Below, one piece after another: positions 4,804 through 6,663 of a stretch of 6,663 nucleotides of DNA. This DNA comes from Deltaproteobacteria bacterium (GTDB taxonomy: Bacteria > Desulfobacterota > Desulfobacteria > Desulfobacterales > SG8-13): positions 1-6,663 of the forward strand of contig JAHEIV010000169.1 in assembly GCA_024639205.1 (NCBI GenBank). The letters run 5' to 3'. The position numbers were made by a program, and so were the translations under genes. The notes under the pieces were generated by a model that saw nothing but the letters and a program-made list of their open reading frames with translations, had not been told where the DNA came from and did no database searches. The number at the start of each line of letters is the position of its first letter. Positions within the stretch are counted from its first letter, which is position 1.

Positions 4804-6663
4804 ATGGCACAATATGACGTCGACCTGAGAGACTACTGGCGAATCCTGAAAAAGAGAAAGGCCATCATCGCAGTGGTGGTGATGCTGGTGGGCATCAGCA
4901 GTTACGGGTTCGCCAAGTTTCAGGAGCCGGATCCTTTGTATCAGGCCGAATCGGCCATCAAAATCGAGCATGTCTCCAGCCTGGTGGCCCTGTTGACCGG
5001 CAGCATTTGGGGATCGACGGAAAGCATGGATACCCACGCCTATATCATTACCAGTTACCCGGTGATGGCGCTGGCCCTGAAAGCGCTGGGCTGGGTCCCG
5101 GTGGAATTGCCGGTTGAAGACATCCGCATTTCGGCAGATGCCATGGTCGAAATGGAACGACTCAAAGCGATGGTCGCCGCCGAACAACAGGAGGGAACCA
5201 ATATCATCAACATTTTGGCGACCTCCCCGGACGCAAAGGAAGCCGCCCGGGTCGCTAACGTGATCGCCGACGCCTACCGCAAATTCAATATCCAGGAAAA
5301 AAACCGGAAAACCATCGAGACCAAGAAGTTTATCGAAGAGCAGTTGAAAGCCACCTCGCAGGGTTTGCGGCGGGCCGAAAAGGAACTGCAGACCTTCAAG
5401 GAAGGTTACGGGCTCATAGCCATCGACGAACAGACACGAAACAACCTCGCCCGGCTTTACACCGTTCAGATTGAATACGAACGGGCAAGCGAACAGCGCA
5501 AGGAGGTGGTATCCAAGCTAAAGCTGTTGAACAGTGTCGACCCCGGATCCATAGAAGATTTTCAAAAATCGCTGTTTACGGCGCCACCCGATTCGCCGGT
5601 ACATGCGCTGCGCAGCAAACTCGGTGATCTGTTTCTCGAACGCCAGACCCTGCTGATCCATCTGACCGAGAAGCATCCCCAGGTCATGGAGGTTGACGAC
5701 AAGATCAGGGCGGTGGCAGCTGAGATCCGCGATGAGCTCAATTCCGAGTTGCGCACCCTGAAGATCCAGGAAGTTGCCCTGCTGCGAAGACTCAAGGCGC
5801 AGAAAAAAGAAAACCAGAGTATTCCCGAAAAGGCGCTGCTGCTGGTGCGACTGGAAAGGGAAGTGTCGCTGCAGGAGACGCTCTATTCCCAGCTGAAAAC
5901 CAAATATCAGGAGACCCAGATCCAGGGATCCGGGCAAGTGGAAGAAGTCACGATCGTTCGTCCGGCGGTTGAGCCGAGCAGGCCGTATAACATCCCTTCT
6001 CCAATGATGATCGTTGCTACCGGAATTGTCATGGGGCTGATATTAGGGATTGTGCTGGCCTTCGGAGCCGAGATATTCGACACTTCCATGGGGACGATCG
6101 AAGATGTAGAAGAATCCCTGCAGGTGCCGGTACTGGGGGTGATCCCGTTTCTCGGCAAGGAAGAGAAGGAACGCCTGCAGGGGAAAATCACCGGGGCGGA
6201 TCGCACCCGGGGACTGATCATGCACTATGACCCGAAATCCCTGGCTGCCGAGGCCTTTCGATCCCTGCGCACCAATCTTCAATTCATGAGCCTGGAGGTA
6301 AAGAGCAAAACGTTTTTGATCACGAGCTCTTTCGTTCAGGAGGGCAAAACCCTCAACGTGATTAATCTGGCCTTGAGCGTGGCCCAGGCAGGCGAAAAGG
6401 TGCTTCTGGTGGAGTGTGATTTGCGCAAGCCGGTGATTTACAAGAATTTCGGTCTTCCGCGAGATCCGGGGTTGACGGATTTTGTGCTGGGCAACTACAA
6501 GTGGCCGGAAGTCATAAACAATATCGCTGACGTCATGCTGGGTGATTTTGAAATTGACGACATCCTGCGAACCCCCGGATTAGATAACCTGCATATCATC
6601 ACTTCCGGCACCCAACCGCCGAATCCGTCGGAGATTCTGAGTTCAGAGCGTTTTCGTACTTTT
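4804..6663 (+). CDS. Wzc/GumC-type chain-length determinant with fused tyrosine kinase (3' truncated by window)
   Basis: 620 residues are visible and the frame is open at the window end. The order is: short cytoplasmic N-terminus (DLRDYWRILKKRK), transmembrane helix about 20-36, periplasmic Wzz domain, long helical/coiled-coil part about 165-375, a Pro-rich run (386-399), second transmembrane helix about 401-420, then a cytoplasmic BY-kinase domain from about 474. The kinase shows an ExxRxxR oligomerisation motif (E483, R486, R489), a P-loop with EGKT (513-516) and a Walker A'-like VLLVECDLRKP (533-543), where the usual first Asp is E537. The run TSGTQPPNPSEILSS (600-614) is typical of the family just before Walker B. 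Walker B itself and any C-terminal Tyr cluster lie beyond the window. The family controls polymer length and export together with Wza-type partners by cycling autophosphorylation. AAGGA (4791-4795) lies 8 nt before the ATG, and the gene follows the export lipoprotein by 61 nt. Confidence 0.92.
   Translation, partial: MAQYDVDLRDYWRILKKRKAIIAVVVMLVGISSYGFAKFQEPDPLYQAESAIKIEHVSSLVALLTGSIWGSTESMDTHAYIITSYPVMALALKALGWVPVELPVEDIRISADAMVEMERLKAMVAAEQQEGTNIINILATSPDAKEAARVANVIADAYRKFNIQEKNRKTIETKKFIEEQLKATSQGLRRAEKELQTFKEGYGLIAIDEQTRNNLARLYTVQIEYERASEQRKEVVSKLKLLNSVDPGSIEDFQKSLFTAPPDSPVHALRSKLGDLFLERQTLLIHLTEKHPQVMEVDDKIRAVAAEIRDELNSELRTLKIQEVALLRRLKAQKKENQSIPEKALLLVRLEREVSLQETLYSQLKTKYQETQIQGSGQVEEVTIVRPAVEPSRPYNIPSPMMIVATGIVMGLILGIVLAFGAEIFDTSMGTIEDVEESLQVPVLGVIPFLGKEEKERLQGKITGADRTRGLIMHYDPKSLAAEAFRSLRTNLQFMSLEVKSKTFLITSSFVQEGKTLNVINLALSVAQAGEKVLLVECDLRKPVIYKNFGLPRDPGLTDFVLGNYKWPEVINNIADVMLGDFEIDDILRTPGLDNLHIITSGTQPPNPSEILSSERFRTF

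Overview
The window is a stretch of a Gram-negative surface-polysaccharide (capsule/EPS) locus. All genes lie on the plus strand. The last three are tightly spaced (17 to 61 nt gaps), each with a Shine-Dalgarno motif. An outer-membrane lipoprotein with export domains implies a diderm. A moderately GC-rich coding style, an XrtA/PEP-CTERM-type secretion ATPase and an HD-GYP protein fit a Desulfobacterota-like (deltaproteobacterial) or related environmental proteobacterium. That taxonomic guess is inference only.

Layout: (1) 1-530, the 3' end of a polyprenyl-phosphate sugar-1-phosphate transferase (WecA/TagO/MraY superfamily), which would start glycan assembly on the lipid carrier. (2) 531-685, an intergenic region with a very AT-rich core (601-660 has only 9 G/C in 60). 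It holds a consensus TTGACA, a perfect TATAAT and two perfect inverted repeats, and is the best candidate promoter/operator for the downstream genes. (3) 686-1723, an HD-GYP-like protein whose fold signature is intact but which lacks several canonical metal ligands. (4) 1777-2574, an ExeA/XrtA-associated AAA-type ATPase. (5) 2592-4742, a lipoprotein fusing seven FG-GAP/VCBS repeats, probably a seven-bladed calcium-binding beta-propeller, to a Wza-type polysaccharide export module (Poly_export plus two SLBB domains). (6) 4804-6663, a Wzc/GumC-type chain-length regulator fused to a bacterial tyrosine kinase, cut off by the window end.

Working model: the transferase primes the lipid-linked glycan; the Wzc-like protein in the inner membrane controls chain length and export; the propeller-OPX lipoprotein forms the periplasmic/outer-membrane conduit. 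The ATPase and the degenerate HD-GYP protein would add cytoplasmic control, possibly c-di-GMP sensing without hydrolysis. The most unusual element is the propeller-export fusion. The next most interesting are the degenerate HD-GYP protein and the palindrome-rich promoter region. No RNA genes, mobile elements, CRISPR arrays or convincing rho-independent terminators were seen.
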